DNA of 7,400 nucleotides, taken from the NCBI GenBank assembly GCA_008081175.1, contig VMCW01000200.1, positions 1 through 7,400 of the forward strand. The letters run 5' to 3'. The DNA comes from Flavobacteriaceae bacterium (GTDB lineage Bacteria; Bacteroidota; Bacteroidia; Flavobacteriales; Flavobacteriaceae). A program made the position numbers and the translations under genes. Shown here piece by piece: positions 7,351-7,400 of the stretch; the stretch's first letter is position 1, and each line of letters begins with the position of its first letter. The notes below the pieces were generated by a model. That model was given only the letters and a program-made list of their open reading frames with translations, had not been told where the DNA came from and searched no databases.

Positions 7351-7400
7351 ATGACAAGCCGTATTTTAATACTTCTGCTACTAAGCTTCCTTTCGGTTCA
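7351..7400 (+). CDS. N-terminus of a probable exported protein, cut by window edge
   Basis: ATG at 7351 opens a frame of 16 codons to the right edge, beginning MTSRILILLLLSFLSV. A short positively charged start (Arg4) followed by an unbroken hydrophobic stretch rich in Leu and Ile is typical of a Sec signal peptide or a first membrane segment. The cleavage site or lipobox, if any, is beyond the window. An in-frame TAA at 7333-7335 with no other start between supports this ATG. The bases GATTTTATG around it are the same as those at the acyl-CoA synthetase start. The mature protein is not visible, so no function is offered. Confidence 0.6.
   Translation, partial: MTSRILILLLLSFLSV

Noticed and set aside
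1..7400. CRISPR arrays, insertion sequences, tRNA or rRNA genes, riboswitches
   Set aside because: No spaced direct repeats, transposase-like protein, terminal repeats or structured RNA gene could be found; gaps between genes are all under 100 bases.

Overview
The window is AT-rich bacterial DNA with all genes on the plus strand, and it looks like a chromosomal segment of a member of the Bacteroidota, most likely a flavobacterium. Three things suggest this: the single-chain PurL with its glutaminase triad in the form GVCNGCQ and PHLER, start codons without recognisable Shine-Dalgarno sequences, and an exact match to the Bacteroidota -7 promoter element TAnnTTTG upstream of the regulator gene. 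The lineage is inferred from protein resemblance and promoter style and was not checked by a search.

Layout. Bases 1-3101 hold the C-terminal five-sixths or so of purL (phosphoribosylformylglycinamidine synthase), cut by the left edge. After 60 bases comes a complete long-chain acyl-CoA synthetase gene (3162-4928), which ends in a clear intrinsic terminator (about 4940-4984). A compact regulatory region (about 4981-5017) follows, holding an imperfect 24-base inverted repeat and a -7 promoter element. It precedes a MarR-family regulator gene (5019 or 5022 to 5477). The regulator's stop codon overlaps the start of a 599-residue VLCAD-type acyl-CoA dehydrogenase gene (5474-7273) by four bases. 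A 77-base gap with a 9-base inverted repeat leads to the first 16 codons of a probable exported protein (7351 to the right edge).

How the genes fit together. The ligase activates free fatty acids to acyl-CoA, and the dehydrogenase carries out the first oxidation of beta-oxidation. The MarR protein is well placed to regulate itself and the dehydrogenase, probably in response to fatty acid or acyl-CoA. The hydratase/hydroxyacyl-CoA dehydrogenase and thiolase needed for the rest of the cycle are not in the window. purL is an unrelated purine-synthesis gene that happens to lie next door.

The genes are ordinary metabolic genes and I see no wholly new system. The most interesting part is the promoter/operator arrangement in front of the MarR gene.
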